DNA from: Acidocella aromatica
GTDB taxonomy: Bacteria > Pseudomonadota > Alphaproteobacteria > Acetobacterales > Acetobacteraceae
Length of the DNA stretch: 64,000 nucleotides
NCBI RefSeq assembly: GCF_014201825.1
Contig: NZ_JACHFJ010000007.1
Location: 62,001-126,000, forward strand
Reading direction: 5' to 3'
Shown: piece by piece, positions 34,999 through 49,961 of the stretch
Layout of the letters: every line of letters begins with the position of its first letter
Numbering within the stretch: the first letter of the stretch is position 1
Translations under genes and position numbers: made by a program
Notes under the pieces: model-generated
Database searches by the model: none
What the model was told of the DNA's origin: nothing
What the model saw: only the letters and a program-made list of their open reading frames with translations

Positions 34999-37173
34999 TT
35001 GGCCTGCGAGCGGATTGTCCTCGGCGGGGTGGTCCAGGGGGTCGGATTCCGGCCCTTCGTGTACCGTCTGGCGCAACAGCTTGGCGTAGCGGGCTGGGTG
35101 CGCAACAACGCTGGCGTGGTGGAGATTTGCGCCGCCGCAGCGCCGGAGACACTGAACGATTTCCGCGCCGCACTGCTGGCCGAGGCACCACCCGCCGCAA
35201 GGCCGGAACTGCATGCCGTTTCGCCAGGGGCATTCACCGGCACCGGCTTCACCATCCTGGACAGCACGGCGGGAGAAACCGTACAGGGCCTGCCGCCCGA
35301 CCTCGCCCCCTGCCCGGATTGCCTAGCGGAGATGAAAGCCCCAGGGCGGCGGCACCGCTACCCCTTCATCAACTGCACCCAATGCGGGCCGCGCTATTCC
35401 ATCATCCGCGCCCTGCCCTATGACCGCGCCAATACCACGATGGCCGAATTCCCCCTCTGCCCGGCCTGCGCGGCCGAATACGCCAACCCGGCGGACAGGC
35501 GCTTCCACGCCGAGCCGGTGGCCTGCCCGGACTGCGGACCGCGCCTGCGTTTCGGCGCCCAGGAGGGTGAAGCGGCGTTGGCCGCCTGCCTCATGGCGCT
35601 GCGGGCGGGCCAGATCGTCGCGGTGAAGGGCGTCGGCGGGTACCATTTGTTCTGCGACGCGGCGGACGAAGCGGCCGTGGCCCGGCTGCGGACGCGCAAG
35701 CACCGGCCCGAGAAACCGCTGGCCCTGCTGCTGCCTGAGGCACGGGTAATGGACTACGTGGTGGCGGATGCCCCGGCCTTGCACCTGCCCTCCCGCCCCA
35801 TCCTGCTGCTGGAGAAACGCCCCGGCCTGCCGGAAGTCCTTGCACCAGGCCTCACCGAGTTGGGTGTGATGCTGCCGGATTCGCCGCTGCATCACCTGCT
35901 GGCGGAAGGTTTCGGCGCCGCCTTGGTGGCCACCTCCGCCAACCGCTCCGGCGAGCCGATGGTGACGGACGAGGCTCAGGCGGAAGCCGAACTGGCGGGC
36001 ATCGCCGACGGGTTCCTGCACCATAACCGCAGGATCGAGCGTGCGGTGGATGACTCAGTGGTGCGGATCATCGACGGTGCGCCGCACATCCTGCGTGCCG
36101 GGCGGGGGCTCAGCCCTATCGAGATGCAACTGCCCTTCACGCTGGGGCGCCCCGTGCTGGCGCTGGGCGGGCATATGAAGTCAGCCATCGCTTTGGCCTG
36201 GGGGAACAAGGCGGTGATCTCCCCGCATCTGGGCGAGTTGGACAACGCCCCAGCCCACGCGGCCTTCGCCCGCATGGCGGCGGATCTGCAGGCGCTTTAC
36301 GGCGTACGGGCGGAAGTGCTGATCACCGACGCGCATGAGGGGTACGCTAGCACGCGCTGGGCACGCACCCAGGACCTGCCCGTGGAAACCGTGTGGCACC
36401 ATCACGCCCATGCCAGCGCCGTGGCGGGCGAGCATGGCGGAGCGGAAATGCTGGCCTTCACCTGGGACGGTGTCGGGCTGGGCTCCGATGGCGCGCTCTG
36501 GGGCGGCGAGGCGCTGCTCGGGAGGCCCGGGGCTTGGCGCGTGGCGGCGCGGCTGAAGCGGCTACGGCTGCAAGGGGGCGATGCCGTCTCCCGCGCCCCC
36601 TGGCGCTCTGGGGCGGCGATGTGTTGGCATACCGGCATCACCCCGCCAGAAGGACTGGTGCCAGACCCCCTGCTCCACACCGCCTGGACGCGCGGGCTGA
36701 ACTGCCATGAGAGTTCCGCCGCGGGGCGGCTGTTCGACGGCGCGGCGGCTTTGCTCGGGCTGCGCCATACCGCCAGCTATGAGGGCCAGGGCCCAGCCCT
36801 GCTGGAAGCCCTGGCGGGGCCATTGCCCAATGCCGCTCCTCTGCCGTTGCACGAAGTGGGCGGCGTCTGGGAGGCGGATTGGTCGCCCCTGGTACCGATG
36901 CTGCTGGATGATACCCTGCCCAACCCTGAACGCGCCGCGCGCTTCCACGCCGCACTGGTGGCCACGGGCGTGGAGATTGCCCGGCTCGTGGGGGCGAAGA
37001 CCGTAGGGCTGGCGGGCGGGGTGTTCCAGAACCGCAAGCTGGCCGAGGCGCTGCTCGCCCGGTTGCGGGCGGCGCGGATTACGGCGCATCTGGGGCGCAA
37101 AATTCCCTGCAACGATGCGGGCCTGAGCTTCGGCCAGGTGATTGAGTTTGGAGCACGGCAATGGATGAGATGA
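34999..37173 (+). CDS. hypF: Carbamoyltransferase HypF
   Basis: Transfers a carbamoyl group from carbamoyl phosphate to the C-terminal cysteine of HypE, the source of the cyanide ligands. Domains in order: acylphosphatase (VVQGVGFRPFVYRLAQQLG), two zinc fingers (CPDC...CTQC and CPAC...CPDC), YrdC-like (KGVGGYHLFCDA), and a Kae1-like domain with WHHHAHASA. The likely start is TTG 34999, four bases past the hypD stop; in-frame ATGs farther upstream would lie deep inside hypD. At about 724 residues the length is slightly short but complete. It overlaps hypE by 13 bases. Confidence 0.95.
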   Translation: MACERIVLGGVVQGVGFRPFVYRLAQQLGVAGWVRNNAGVVEICAAAAPETLNDFRAALLAEAPPAARPELHAVSPGAFTGTGFTILDSTAGETVQGLPPDLAPCPDCLAEMKAPGRRHRYPFINCTQCGPRYSIIRALPYDRANTTMAEFPLCPACAAEYANPADRRFHAEPVACPDCGPRLRFGAQEGEAALAACLMALRAGQIVAVKGVGGYHLFCDAADEAAVARLRTRKHRPEKPLALLLPEARVMDYVVADAPALHLPSRPILLLEKRPGLPEVLAPGLTELGVMLPDSPLHHLLAEGFGAALVATSANRSGEPMVTDEAQAEAELAGIADGFLHHNRRIERAVDDSVVRIIDGAPHILRAGRGLSPIEMQLPFTLGRPVLALGGHMKSAIALAWGNKAVISPHLGELDNAPAHAAFARMAADLQALYGVRAEVLITDAHEGYASTRWARTQDLPVETVWHHHAHASAVAGEHGGAEMLAFTWDGVGLGSDGALWGGEALLGRPGAWRVAARLKRLRLQGGDAVSRAPWRSGAAMCWHTGITPPEGLVPDPLLHTAWTRGLNCHESSAAGRLFDGAAALLGLRHTASYEGQGPALLEALAGPLPNAAPLPLHEVGGVWEADWSPLVPMLLDDTLPNPERAARFHAALVATGVEIARLVGAKTVGLAGGVFQNRKLAEALLARLRAARITAHLGRKIPCNDAGLSFGQVIEFGARQWMR

Positions 37174-38152
37174 TTACCCTGGCGCATGGCAATGGCGGGC
37201 GGCGGATGCGCGCGCTGATCGAGGAGATTTTCGCCCCTGCCCTGGGCCGCCCGGATACCCAGGCCGACGCTGCGGCCATCGCCCTGCCGGAAGGCGAGAT
37301 CATGGTCACCACCGATGGCTTCACCGTGCAGCCCGCGCGGTTTCCGGGCGGGAATATCGGGGCGCTGAGCGTGCATGGTGTGGTCAATGACCTCGCCGTC
37401 TCCGGCGCCACACCGCTCTACCTCACCCTGGCGGCACTGATCGAGGAAGGCACCTCCGTTGCGCTGCTGCGCGAGTTGGTGGCCAGCCTGGGCGAGGCCG
37501 CGCACGAGGCCGGGGTGCGTGTGGTGGCTGGCGATACCAAGGTGCTGCCGCGCGGCCAGGGCGGCGGGGTGTATTTCACGCTCACGGGAATCGGCGTGCG
37601 CACGCCGGGCTGCCCACCGGGGCTGTCCGCCATCCGTCCTGGCGACAGGCTTCTGGTGAGCGGCCCGGTGGGCGACCATGGCATCGCGGTGATGCTGGCG
37701 CGGGAGGATTTCGGCCTGCGCGGCGATGTCCGCTCCGACGCCGCCTGCGTACTGCCCCTCACCCGCGCGTTGCTGCCCCTGCGCGGCCTGCGCTTCATGC
37801 GCGACCCCACGCGCGGCGGGCTGGCCACGGTGGCGCATGAGATCGCGTTAGCGACGGGGCTGGGGATTGAACTGGAGGAGGCGAATATTCCGGTGCGCGA
37901 AAGCACGCAGGCGGTGTGCGCGATACTGGGCTATGACCCGCTTTATCTGGCCTGCGAGGGCCGCGTGGTTGCGGTGCTGGCGCCCGAGGAGGCTGATGCC
38001 GCCCTCACCGCATGGCAGGCTTTGCCTGGCGGGGCGGAAGCAGCGATCATCGGCTGCATCGGCGCCACACCCGGCCCGGTGGTGCTGCGCACGCCGATCG
38101 GCGGCAGCCGCGTGCTCCCCGAGCTGGAAGAGGACGCGTTGCCACGAATTTG

Positions 38153-38156
<4 letters not shown>
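37161..38156 (+). CDS. hypE: Hydrogenase expression/formation protein HypE
   Basis: Dehydrates the carbamoylated cysteine to a thiocyanate for cyanide transfer. The 331 residues of the PurM/AIRS fold begin [16 protein letters not shown] and end PRIC, the C-terminal cysteine that HypF carbamoylates. Its stop overlaps the stop of the convergent hypB by four bases (38153-38156). Confidence 0.97.
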
Positions 38157-38953
<797 letters not shown>

Positions 38954-38954
38954 G

Positions 38955-39296
38955 TCAGGATACCTCCAGCTGCTTGACCCGCATCTGCTGGCCTTCGAGA
39001 ATCTGTAATTGGTAGCTGCCGCAATTCGGGCAACCATCGCCATGGCGGCGCACCGCCACGCGGGTGGAGCATTGCATGCACCAAGCCTCGCCGTCCACCA
39101 GCTCGGTGACCAGTTCCGCGCCCTCGGCCAACGTGCCGCGCGCGACGATGGGAAAATTGAACCTCATCGCCTCGGGCTCGATGGCCGCGAGCGCGCCGAT
39201 TTCGAGCCATACCCTATGCACCTTGGCAAAATTCTGCGCGGCGGCTTGGTCCTCTAGCGTTTGCACCAGCCCTTCACACAACGACATCTCATGCAT
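38955..39296 (-). CDS. hypA: Hydrogenase maturation nickel chaperone HypA
   Basis: A 113-residue nickel donor. [10 protein letters not shown] has His2, the nickel ligand. CMQC and CPNC form the structural zinc site. ATG 39296 overlaps the rubredoxin stop. One base separates it from hypB. Confidence 0.95.
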   Translation of the reverse strand: MHEMSLCEGLVQTLEDQAAAQNFAKVHRVWLEIGALAAIEPEAMRFNFPIVARGTLAEGAELVTELVDGEAWCMQCSTRVAVRRHGDGCPNCGSYQLQILEGQQMRVKQLEVS

Positions 39297-39465
39297 CCGG
39301 CTCACCCAGGCGGATGAACTTGTCCTTCGTCGCCTCGCAGATTGGACAGGTCCAGTCCTCAGGCAGTTCCTCAAAGCCCGTGCCTGCCTCAATCTGCCAG
39401 ACATCGTCGCCCTCTTCAGGGTCGTACACATGCCAGCAGATGCGGCACTCCCAACGCTGGCTCAT
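39289..39465 (-). CDS. hupI: Hydrogenase-associated rubredoxin (HupI/HoxR type)
   Basis: A 58-residue rubredoxin. WECRICWHVYDPEEGD supplies the first CxxC and DWTCPICEATKDKF the second, together binding one iron. The sequence was translated from 39465 (MSQRWEC...) to a TGA at 39289-39291 that overlaps the hypA start. In Ralstonia the homologue HoxR is needed for hydrogenase function under oxygen. Its place between hupH and hypA fits this role. Confidence 0.93.
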   Translation of the reverse strand: MSQRWECRICWHVYDPEEGDDVWQIEAGTGFEELPEDWTCPICEATKDKFIRLGEPDA

Positions 39466-40241
39466 TGATACATGCCGCGCACGGCCCTAACGCGCTTGGC
39501 GGAATCGGCAATGTCGTCCAGCGCGGCGCAGGCCACGGCGGGAATCTCGGCGATATCCAGCGAGTTCAGGATGAGCTGGTTGGAGGCGTTGGAGAACTGC
39601 ACCCACCATGTGGCGGCCAGATGCGTGGAGCGGATGCGGCAGGAGCCGTAACCAGCCGAGACGATGACAACATCGCCCTCGCCCAGCGTGCGCACCAGCC
39701 AACTGAGATCGGCGTCCGACATCGGTACGAGGTCAAGGTTGAAATTGTGCGTCTCGCCCGTGGCCATGAAGCGCTCGCTGCGCGCGACAATCTCGGCCAG
39801 CACATGCGGGGCATTGATCACGTCGTCCGGGATGGTCTCCGGGTCCGGCAACTTCATCACCGGGGCGGCGGCCCGCTGGCGCAGCACCTGCGGCACATCA
39901 CCAACTTCCAGGTAATCCACCCCCTCGCCACGCACGCGCCAGAGCCCAGCGAAGATGGTCTCTTCCACCTGTAGATCCGGGCTGCCCATCGCCAGGGCCG
40001 AAACCTCGCCAGAGCCAAGAACCTCCTTCAGGAAGCGCGAAGCCGCCGGGGGGGCTTCGCGCAGATCCAGCATTTGCGGCGCGCCGGGCTTATAGGCGGT
40101 GAGCGCCCGCTCAATCCGGTCCAGCCAGATTTCGCCGGCTTGGCGCAACTCCGCATCGTCGGGCAGCAGCGGCGGAACATACTGCGCCACGCTGCTGGGC
40201 ATGGGCAGATAGGCGGGGCCTTCTTCCGGCGTGACGGACAT
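39462..40241 (-). CDS. hupH: Hydrogenase expression protein HupH/HyaF/HoxQ
   Basis: A 259-residue assembly factor for the small subunit, recognised by the C-terminal SYGSCRIRST-like segment (AGYGSCRIRSTHLAATWWVQFSNASNQLILNSL region) and its place in the operon. HyaF/HoxQ homologues act in assembly of Fe-S small subunits of oxygen-tolerant hydrogenases. Four-base overlap with the rubredoxin gene. Confidence 0.92.
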   Translation of the reverse strand: MSVTPEEGPAYLPMPSSVAQYVPPLLPDDAELRQAGEIWLDRIERALTAYKPGAPQMLDLREAPPAASRFLKEVLGSGEVSALAMGSPDLQVEETIFAGLWRVRGEGVDYLEVGDVPQVLRQRAAAPVMKLPDPETIPDDVINAPHVLAEIVARSERFMATGETHNFNLDLVPMSDADLSWLVRTLGEGDVVIVSAGYGSCRIRSTHLAATWWVQFSNASNQLILNSLDIAEIPAVACAALDDIADSAKRVRAVRGMYQ

Positions 40242-40627
40242 TATGCAGCTCGCTCCGGGCTGAGGATCTTATTGATTTCTTCAATATACACCGCCCAGTC
40301 GCGCATGCGAGGCAGGCTGAGCACCACGGCGCCATCGCGCAGGAACAGCAGGGTCGGCCGCACGCTGACCTTGAAGCGCACCGCAAGTTTCCTCTCCACA
40401 TCCGGGTCGATAACGCCGACGCGGAACTTGTCAGGAAACTCCTTCAGCAACTCCGGCAACACCACGGCGAGATCGTCGATCTCCGGGTAGCGCGTGGGAT
40501 TGCCGGTGAAGAACAGAGCGGTGAGGCCATGAGCGGTAAAGCCCTCCACATCATCCTGCCCCAGCGCGGCAATGCCAGGCATTTGTAACAAGCGGCGCAG
40601 TGAGGGCGAGGGTGTATCTGCATTCAT
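40241..40627 (-). CDS. hupG: Hydrogenase assembly thioredoxin-fold protein HupG/HyaE/HoxO
   Basis: A 128-residue thioredoxin-like chaperone without the CxxC redox pair (FRVGVIDPDVERKLAVRFKVSVRPTLLFLRDG region). HyaE/HoxO homologues bind the twin-arginine signal of the small subunit. ATG 40627 overlaps the hupD stop (ATGA); longer reading runs into hupD. Confidence 0.9.
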   Translation of the reverse strand: MNADTPSPSLRRLLQMPGIAALGQDDVEGFTAHGLTALFFTGNPTRYPEIDDLAVVLPELLKEFPDKFRVGVIDPDVERKLAVRFKVSVRPTLLFLRDGAVVLSLPRMRDWAVYIEEINKILSPERAA

Positions 40628-41184
40628 GCGAAGGACCCTGCCTCGTAATTTTCCAGCGCCACGGAGTCCGGCCCTAGGGAGGCCGCCGCATCCCGCGTGG
40701 TGCGCAGCCTCGGCACCACGCCGAACCGCGAGAGATAGGAAATAGCTTCGGCGATCGCCGCGTCGATCTGCGCACGCACGGGCGCGGTGACGCTGCCGCC
40801 GTAATTCTCCAGGTCCAGCGGTTGCACGCCGATGAGCCGAATATGCAAAGGCAGCGTGTCCTTCAGCCGCGCCAGACCCAGCACATCCACCATGCTGGTC
40901 TGGTGCAGGCTCATCTTCTTGGCGGTCAGGCATTGCGGCACGTCGTCATCCTCGACCAGTACCAGCTCGCCGGGTTCGCGCCCGAAATCCACCGCATCCA
41001 GGATGATCAGCACATCCGTGTCCTCGACCAGCGGCAGCAGGGCCAACCCCTGCGTGCCGCCATCAACGAGCTTCACATTCTCGGGGAACACGTAGCGCGC
41101 ATGCAGGGTCTCCACGGCACGCACGCCGAAGCCCTCATCCGCCCACAGGATATTGCCGACACCAAGGATGGTGATGTTTCTCAT
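40624..41184 (-). CDS. hupD: Hydrogenase maturation endopeptidase HupD/HyaD
   Basis: A 186-residue protease that clips the C-terminal tail of the large subunit after nickel insertion. ITILGVGNILWADEGFGVRAVE holds the first nickel-sensing acid, and DAVDFGREPGELVLV and MSLHQTSMVDVL hold the next acid and histidine. ATG 41184 overlaps the hupC stop by four bases. Confidence 0.95.
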   Translation of the reverse strand: MRNITILGVGNILWADEGFGVRAVETLHARYVFPENVKLVDGGTQGLALLPLVEDTDVLIILDAVDFGREPGELVLVEDDDVPQCLTAKKMSLHQTSMVDVLGLARLKDTLPLHIRLIGVQPLDLENYGGSVTAPVRAQIDAAIAEAISYLSRFGVVPRLRTTRDAAASLGPDSVALENYEAGSFA

Positions 41185-41879
41185 GACCGGCTGTCTTTGA
41201 AATAACGCCAACCGCTGATCATCGTGCTGATCATGGTCTGGCGGGACATGATGTCCTCGCGGATGACGAGATAGATATGCGCGATGACGAAGATCAGGAT
41301 GTACCACATAGCCAGATGGTGCCAGGTGTGCACCTCCATGCTGCCGCCAAAGAGCGGGATCACCCAGGAGGTGAACAGCGTGTGCGCCCAGCCACCCGCC
41401 CCCTCGCCATACAGCGCGAAGCCGGTGACGAGCTGGAACAGAACACCAAGCACAAACACCGCGAGGATGGCCAGCTGCGCCACCGGGTTATGCCCGACTT
41501 CGCGCATGGGCTCACTCTTCTGGAAGCTGTACCAGCGCAGGGTCTGGAACAGCTCGTGCCACCAGGATTTGCGCCACACCGCCAGGATGAAAATCTCCTT
41601 GGCATAGCGGTTGCCCATCAGCACCCAATAGACGCGCAGCAGGAAACCAATGCCGAGGATGTACGCGGCGGTGAAATGGATGAAGCGGATGTCACCCATG
41701 ACGTAGTGGTGGAACGGCTCGCCCGCGATGAGCGGCCAAGCCGGATTGCCGATGAGATAGCCCGTGGCGGCAAGGATGATGATGCAAGGCGCCGTCACCC
41801 AGTGCCAGAGCCGCACGGGAAGCTCATAGACATAGACGGGGGCATGCACCTCCGCTTTGTTGGTTTCGGGCGCGCTCAT
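41181..41879 (-). CDS. hupC: Ni/Fe-hydrogenase b-type cytochrome subunit
   Basis: A 232-residue di-heme cytochrome b that anchors the hydrogenase and passes electrons to the quinone pool. Four helices carry heme histidines (LPVRLWHWVTAPCI, FHHYVMGDIRFIHFTAAY, WHHLAMWYILIFVIAHIYLV). Follows hupL by two bases. Confidence 0.95.
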   Translation of the reverse strand: MSAPETNKAEVHAPVYVYELPVRLWHWVTAPCIIILAATGYLIGNPAWPLIAGEPFHHYVMGDIRFIHFTAAYILGIGFLLRVYWVLMGNRYAKEIFILAVWRKSWWHELFQTLRWYSFQKSEPMREVGHNPVAQLAILAVFVLGVLFQLVTGFALYGEGAGGWAHTLFTSWVIPLFGGSMEVHTWHHLAMWYILIFVIAHIYLVIREDIMSRQTMISTMISGWRYFKDSRS

Positions 41880-41881
41880 GG

Positions 41882-43669
41882 TCAGCGCACCTGCACGCGG
41901 ACCAGCTCGCCGCCATCCGGTGCCATCACATGGGTGGAGCAGGCCAGGCAGGGGTCGAAGCTGTGCAGCGTACGCAGGATTTCGAGCGGCTGGTTTGGGT
42001 TAGCCAGCGGCGTGCCAAGCAGCGCGGCCTCGAACGCGCCGACATTGCCTGCCGGGTCGCGTGGCGAGCCGTTCCAAGTGGTCGGCACCACGGCCTGATA
42101 GGACTCGATCTTCGCGTCCTTGATGTGCAGCCAATGGCCGAGCGCGCCGCGCGGAGCCTCGGCGAAGCCAACGCCCTTGACCTCGGACGGCCAGGTGGTC
42201 GGCTCCCAGTTGTCGGTATTCGCGGTGGAACTGTCCCCCGCCGCGATGGTGGCGATCAGGTGGTCGAAGCAATCCTGCAACTTATGCGCGGCCCAGCTGG
42301 CTTCCAGCGCGCGCGCCGCGGTGCGGCCCAGCGTGGTGAACAGCGCGTTGAACGGCAAGCCGAGATCGGTAAGCAGCTTGTCCACCGGATCCTTGAACTC
42401 CGCATTGCCCTGGGCATAGCCGAGGGTGAAGCGCGAGAGCGGGCCGACCTCCATGGCATGGCCGCGCCAGCGTGCGGCCTTGATGTAGGAGTATTTCGCC
42501 CCTTCATCGAGCTGCTGGATATTGGTCTTGGTGCCGATTGTGTTGGGCCCAAGCTCGAAGTTCGGATCGGTAATGCCCTCCCACGGATGCAGGCCCTTCG
42601 ACTCGTCCGGGTATTTGTACCAGGAATGGTCAACGAATTCCTGCACCTGATCCAGGTCGGCGAGATCGACCGGCAGGATCTCGTTGAGATTGCCGTTGAT
42701 GATCGCGCCGCGCGGGATCATCAGATTGGTATAGTCGTTGGCGTGGAGCGGGAACTCACCGTAGGAGATGACATTCTTGCCCGCGAGGCCCTGGCCGTAA
42801 TCCCAGTTCTTGTAGAAGCTGGCGATGGCTTTCATGTCAGGAACGTAAACCTGATCGATGAATTGAATGGTCCGGCTGATAATATCCGCCACCAAGTTGA
42901 GCTGTGTGACGTTGACTGGCGCGCCCGCGCCCATCGTGGCATCCATGTTGATGGCGCAAGCCATGCCGCCCACCAGCCAGTTCGGATGCGGGTTTTTGCC
43001 GCCGAACACGGTGTGGATCTTCACGATCTCGCGCTGGAAATCGAGTGCTTCCAGATAATGCGCCGTGGCCATCAGATTGGCCTCGGGTGGCAGCAGATAG
43101 GCCGGATTGCCCCAATAGCCGTTCATGAACGGGCCGAGCTGGCCGGAATCGACAAAGCGCTGCAGCCGGGCCTGAACATCCGAGAAATAGCCCGGCGAGG
43201 ACTTGGCCCAGGGCGAGATGGACTGCGCCAGTGCGCTGGTCGCCTTCGGGTCGGCCTTCAGCGCGGAAATCACATCCACCCAATCCAGCGCGTGCAGATG
43301 GTAGAAATGCACGAGATGGTCATGCACCCACAGCGTGAGCTGCATCATGTTGCGGATGGTGTTGGCGTTTTCGGGGATCTGGATGCCGAGCGCATTCTCC
43401 ACCGCACGCACGGAGGTGAGCGCGTGCGTGCCGGTGCACACGCCGCAAATGCGCTCGCAGAACGCCCAGGCATCGCGCGGGTCACGGCCCTTGAGGATAA
43501 TTTCCAGCCCGCGCCACATCGTGCCCGTGGAGACCGCGTTGCGGATGATGTTGTTGCTGTCGAGATTCACTTCGCAGCGCATATGGCCTTCGATGCGCGT
43601 CACCGGGTCCACTACCATGCGGCGGCCGGAATTATCGAGCGCGAAGCCGTTCGGGGTCTGCACGTTCAT
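41882..43669 (-). CDS. hupL: [NiFe]-hydrogenase large subunit, group 1 uptake type
   Basis: Catalytic subunit of 595 residues. Nickel is held by [10 protein letters not shown] near the N-terminus and DPCLACSTH at the C-terminus. The tail [15 protein letters not shown] after that histidine is what HupD removes. [15 protein letters not shown] is the usual opening. Its ATG overlaps the hupS stop (TAATG). Exported with HupS by the Tat signal of the small subunit, it oxidises H2 in the periplasm. Confidence 0.98.
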   Translation of the reverse strand: MNVQTPNGFALDNSGRRMVVDPVTRIEGHMRCEVNLDSNNIIRNAVSTGTMWRGLEIILKGRDPRDAWAFCERICGVCTGTHALTSVRAVENALGIQIPENANTIRNMMQLTLWVHDHLVHFYHLHALDWVDVISALKADPKATSALAQSISPWAKSSPGYFSDVQARLQRFVDSGQLGPFMNGYWGNPAYLLPPEANLMATAHYLEALDFQREIVKIHTVFGGKNPHPNWLVGGMACAINMDATMGAGAPVNVTQLNLVADIISRTIQFIDQVYVPDMKAIASFYKNWDYGQGLAGKNVISYGEFPLHANDYTNLMIPRGAIINGNLNEILPVDLADLDQVQEFVDHSWYKYPDESKGLHPWEGITDPNFELGPNTIGTKTNIQQLDEGAKYSYIKAARWRGHAMEVGPLSRFTLGYAQGNAEFKDPVDKLLTDLGLPFNALFTTLGRTAARALEASWAAHKLQDCFDHLIATIAAGDSSTANTDNWEPTTWPSEVKGVGFAEAPRGALGHWLHIKDAKIESYQAVVPTTWNGSPRDPAGNVGAFEAALLGTPLANPNQPLEILRTLHSFDPCLACSTHVMAPDGGELVRVQVR

Positions 43670-44769
43670 TACTGCTTGTCTCCCTCACCCGGCTTGCGGG
43701 TGAAATGCTTGATGGCGCTGGCACCGGCATGAGCGGCCACACCAGCAAGCGCGGCGGCGGCGGCGGTGCCACCAACGGTATCGGCCGTGGCCTCCACGCC
43801 GAACCCGGCGCCGATATTGGCCAGGCGCGAGTAGAACGGCCCGTTATCCCAGAAATTATCCTCGGAGCAGCCGATGCACCCATGGCCCGACTGAATGGGG
43901 AAGGATACGCCGCCATTCCAGCGCACGGTGGAGCAGGCGTTATAGGTGGTCGGGCCTTTGCAGCCCATCTTGTAGAGGCAATAGCCCTTGCGCGCGCCTT
44001 CGTCGTCCCAGGACTGCACGAACTCGCCAGCATCGAAATGCGGGCGGCGGTAGCATTTGTCGTGGATGCGCTGGCCGTAGAACATTGCCGGGCGACCGCG
44101 GCTGTCCAGCTCGGGCAGGCGGTCGAAGGTGAGGATGTAGGAGATCACGCCGGTCATCACCTCGGCGATGGGCGGACAGCCCGGCACCTTGATGATCGGT
44201 TTGTCTGTGATCACCTTGTCGATGGGCACGGCCTGGGTGGGGTTGGGCTTGGCGGCCTGCACGCAGCCCCAGCTGGCGCAAGCGCCCCAGGCGATGACGG
44301 CCTTGGCGTTTGCTGCGACCGATTTCAGCCGCTCCACGAACGGTTTGCCGCCGATGATGCAGTACATGCCATCTTCGTTCAGCGGCGGGTTGCCTTCCAC
44401 CGCCAGGATGTACTCGCCCGGATATTTATTGGGAATTTCATCGAGAATCGCCTCGGCGTCATGCCCGGCGGCGGTCATCAGCGTGTCGTCGTAATCGAGC
44501 GAGATCATCTTGAGGATGACATCCGAGGAAAGCGGGTTGCCGGAGCGGATAAAGGATTCCGAGCAGCATGTGCATTCCAGCCCATGCAGCCACAGCACCG
44601 GCAAACGAGGCTTGGTTTCCATCGCATGGGCGATCTTGTCAGCATAGACTGGCTCAAGGCCCAGCGCCGCGGCCGTCAGACTGCAAAACTTAAGAAAAGA
44701 GCGCCGGGATGTGCCCTGCGCCCGCATCAGCTCGTAAAAAGTCTGAGGTTTATCCGCCACGCTGATCAT
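43669..44769 (-). CDS. hupS: [NiFe]-hydrogenase small subunit, oxygen-tolerant (group 1d) type
   Basis: Electron-transfer subunit of 366 residues. SRRSFLKF (Arg22-Arg23) is the twin-arginine signal. The proximal cluster site reads ECTCCSES, Cys66, Cys68 and Cys69, and WGACASWGC supplies Cys164 and Cys169, with VPGC giving Cys198. These six have exactly the spacing of E. coli Hyd-1 C17, C19, C20, C115, C120, C149, the [4Fe-3S] ligands of oxygen-tolerant enzymes. The distal cluster cysteines follow, and a hydrophobic Ala/Gly-rich C-terminal helix anchors it. ATG 44769 follows GGAGGGGAG. First gene of hupSLCDGHI-hypAB. Confidence 0.97.
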   Translation of the reverse strand: MISVADKPQTFYELMRAQGTSRRSFLKFCSLTAAALGLEPVYADKIAHAMETKPRLPVLWLHGLECTCCSESFIRSGNPLSSDVILKMISLDYDDTLMTAAGHDAEAILDEIPNKYPGEYILAVEGNPPLNEDGMYCIIGGKPFVERLKSVAANAKAVIAWGACASWGCVQAAKPNPTQAVPIDKVITDKPIIKVPGCPPIAEVMTGVISYILTFDRLPELDSRGRPAMFYGQRIHDKCYRRPHFDAGEFVQSWDDEGARKGYCLYKMGCKGPTTYNACSTVRWNGGVSFPIQSGHGCIGCSEDNFWDNGPFYSRLANIGAGFGVEATADTVGGTAAAAALAGVAAHAGASAIKHFTRKPGEGDKQ

Positions 44770-46612
<1,843 letters not shown>

Positions 46613-46624
46613 GACTGAGAAAAC

Positions 46625-46659
46625 CCTCGCGCGGTTGGTTAACCCCGCGCGAGGCTTTT
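46625..46659 (+). terminator. Rho-independent terminator after aarC
   Basis: CCTCGCGCGG (46625-46634) and CCGCGCGAGG (46645-46654) form a perfect 10-base stem, followed by CTTTT. It starts 13 bases past the aarC stop and overlaps the last codons of the convergent kinase gene (stop at 46639). Confidence 0.8.
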
Positions 46660-48091
46660 CATGACCGCGTCGCGCTGCGCCGCCTTGGGCTGGGCAGCGT
46701 CGATCCGGGTCCACCTTATCTCTCCCGTCTCCAGCTCCCGCTGCAGCCGCAGCACCGCCGCACCGGCATCTGAGGCATCGTCCCGCCTGGCATCGAGGCG
46801 CGCGATCAGCACTTCATCCGGCGCATCCAGCCAGACCCCTGTAAAATCCACGCCCATATGCTCCGCAAACACGGCGGCGGCTTCCCGCTCCTCCTGACGC
46901 AGGAAGGCTGCGTCCAAAATCACGCTGTAACCGGCGGCCAGTGCCGACACGGCCTGATTGTGCATTTCGGCGTAAACCCTCGCGCTCATTTGCGGCGTAT
47001 AGGCGCTCTCGGGCAGGCGCGTTTCAGGCTCCACGCCGCATAGGGTTTTACGCAGTACGTCGCTCCGCAGCACCCGCGCCCCAGGCACGGGCGCGAATTC
47101 GGCCGCCACAGCCGCCGCCAGGGTGGACTTGCCCGAACCGCTGACCCCGCCAATGGCGAGCAGGCGCGGCGCGGCGGGGCGCAACGCCTCCGCCGCCAGG
47201 GCGAGATAGGTTTTCCCTTCCTTGTCCCTGCCCTGCGCCGCCAACACATGGGCGCGGATGACCGCCCGCACGGCAATGAACAGCGGCATCGCCGCCACGC
47301 CCTCGGCCTCGGCGGTGCGGTCGAGATAGCGGTTGAACACCAATGCCGCGAAGAATCGTTCGCCCCGGCGCAGCAAATCCATGAGCAAAAAGGCGAGGTC
47401 ATAGAGCGGGTCGATGCAGGCGAAATCGTCGCAGAACTCGATGCAGTCGAACAACAGCGGCTGGCCCTGCCAGAGCACGATATTGCCGAGATGCAGATCG
47501 CCATGGCAGCGCCTGATGCCCGGTCCCCGCACCGCCAGCAACGGCGCATGTGCCTCCACCGCCGCGCGGCAGGCGGTATTCACCTGTTCCACCAGCACTG
47601 GGTCGAACCCCGCCTTGGCGAGATTGGCCGCATTGCCCTCCACCACCCCTCGCAGCAGGGCAGCGCCGTCGCGCGGGGTTCGCTCGGCCTGTTGGTGGAA
47701 AGCCACGATATTGTCTGTGAGGTCGCGCAGCAGCCGGGCCGTCAGCTTCCCGGCCCGGGCCAGGGAATCGAACAGATCCACCTCGGCGAAGCGCCGCATC
47801 TCCAGCACATACTCCACCGGCTCACCCGGACCCTCGAACTCCAGCCCGCCTGAAGCCGAACGGGTGATGGCGCGGACACGGCGGTAAAGCTCCGGCGCGG
47901 TGCGGCGGTTGAGTAGCAGCTCGGCCTCGCAAAACATCTTGCGCCGGGCCAGAGTAGAGTAATCGAGATAGGAGAACCGCACCGCGCGCTTCAGCTTGTA
48001 AGCGGTATCGGCGTGCAGGAAGACGATGGAGATATGTGTCTCCGCCCGGGCCTCGGCGCCCCGGGCGAGGAAGGCAATAACCTCGTCCTGG

Positions 48092-48099
<8 letters not shown>
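46639..48099 (-). CDS. Aminoglycoside-phosphotransferase-like and P-loop kinase fusion protein
   Basis: About 486 residues with two enzymes joined. The N-terminal part has the APH-type Brenner motif CHGDLHLGNIVLW and FDCIEFCDDFACIDPLYDLAFL. The C-terminal part has the P-loop GGVSGSGKSTLAAAVA of a small-molecule or nucleotide kinase. The fusion is known in proteobacteria but has no firmly assigned substrate. I chose GTG 48099, which overlaps the ftsH stop by eight bases; an ATG at 48135 would overlap by 44. Not evidence for drug resistance. Confidence 0.85.
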
Positions 48100-49930
<1,831 letters not shown>

Positions 49931-49961
49931 GTCAGGCCTCTCCAGTGCCGCAGCGCGGCGT

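Noticed and set aside
41930-43732. Open plus-strand frame of about 600 codons opposite hupL
   Set aside because: Antisense shadow of the hydrogenase large subunit, no family resemblance.
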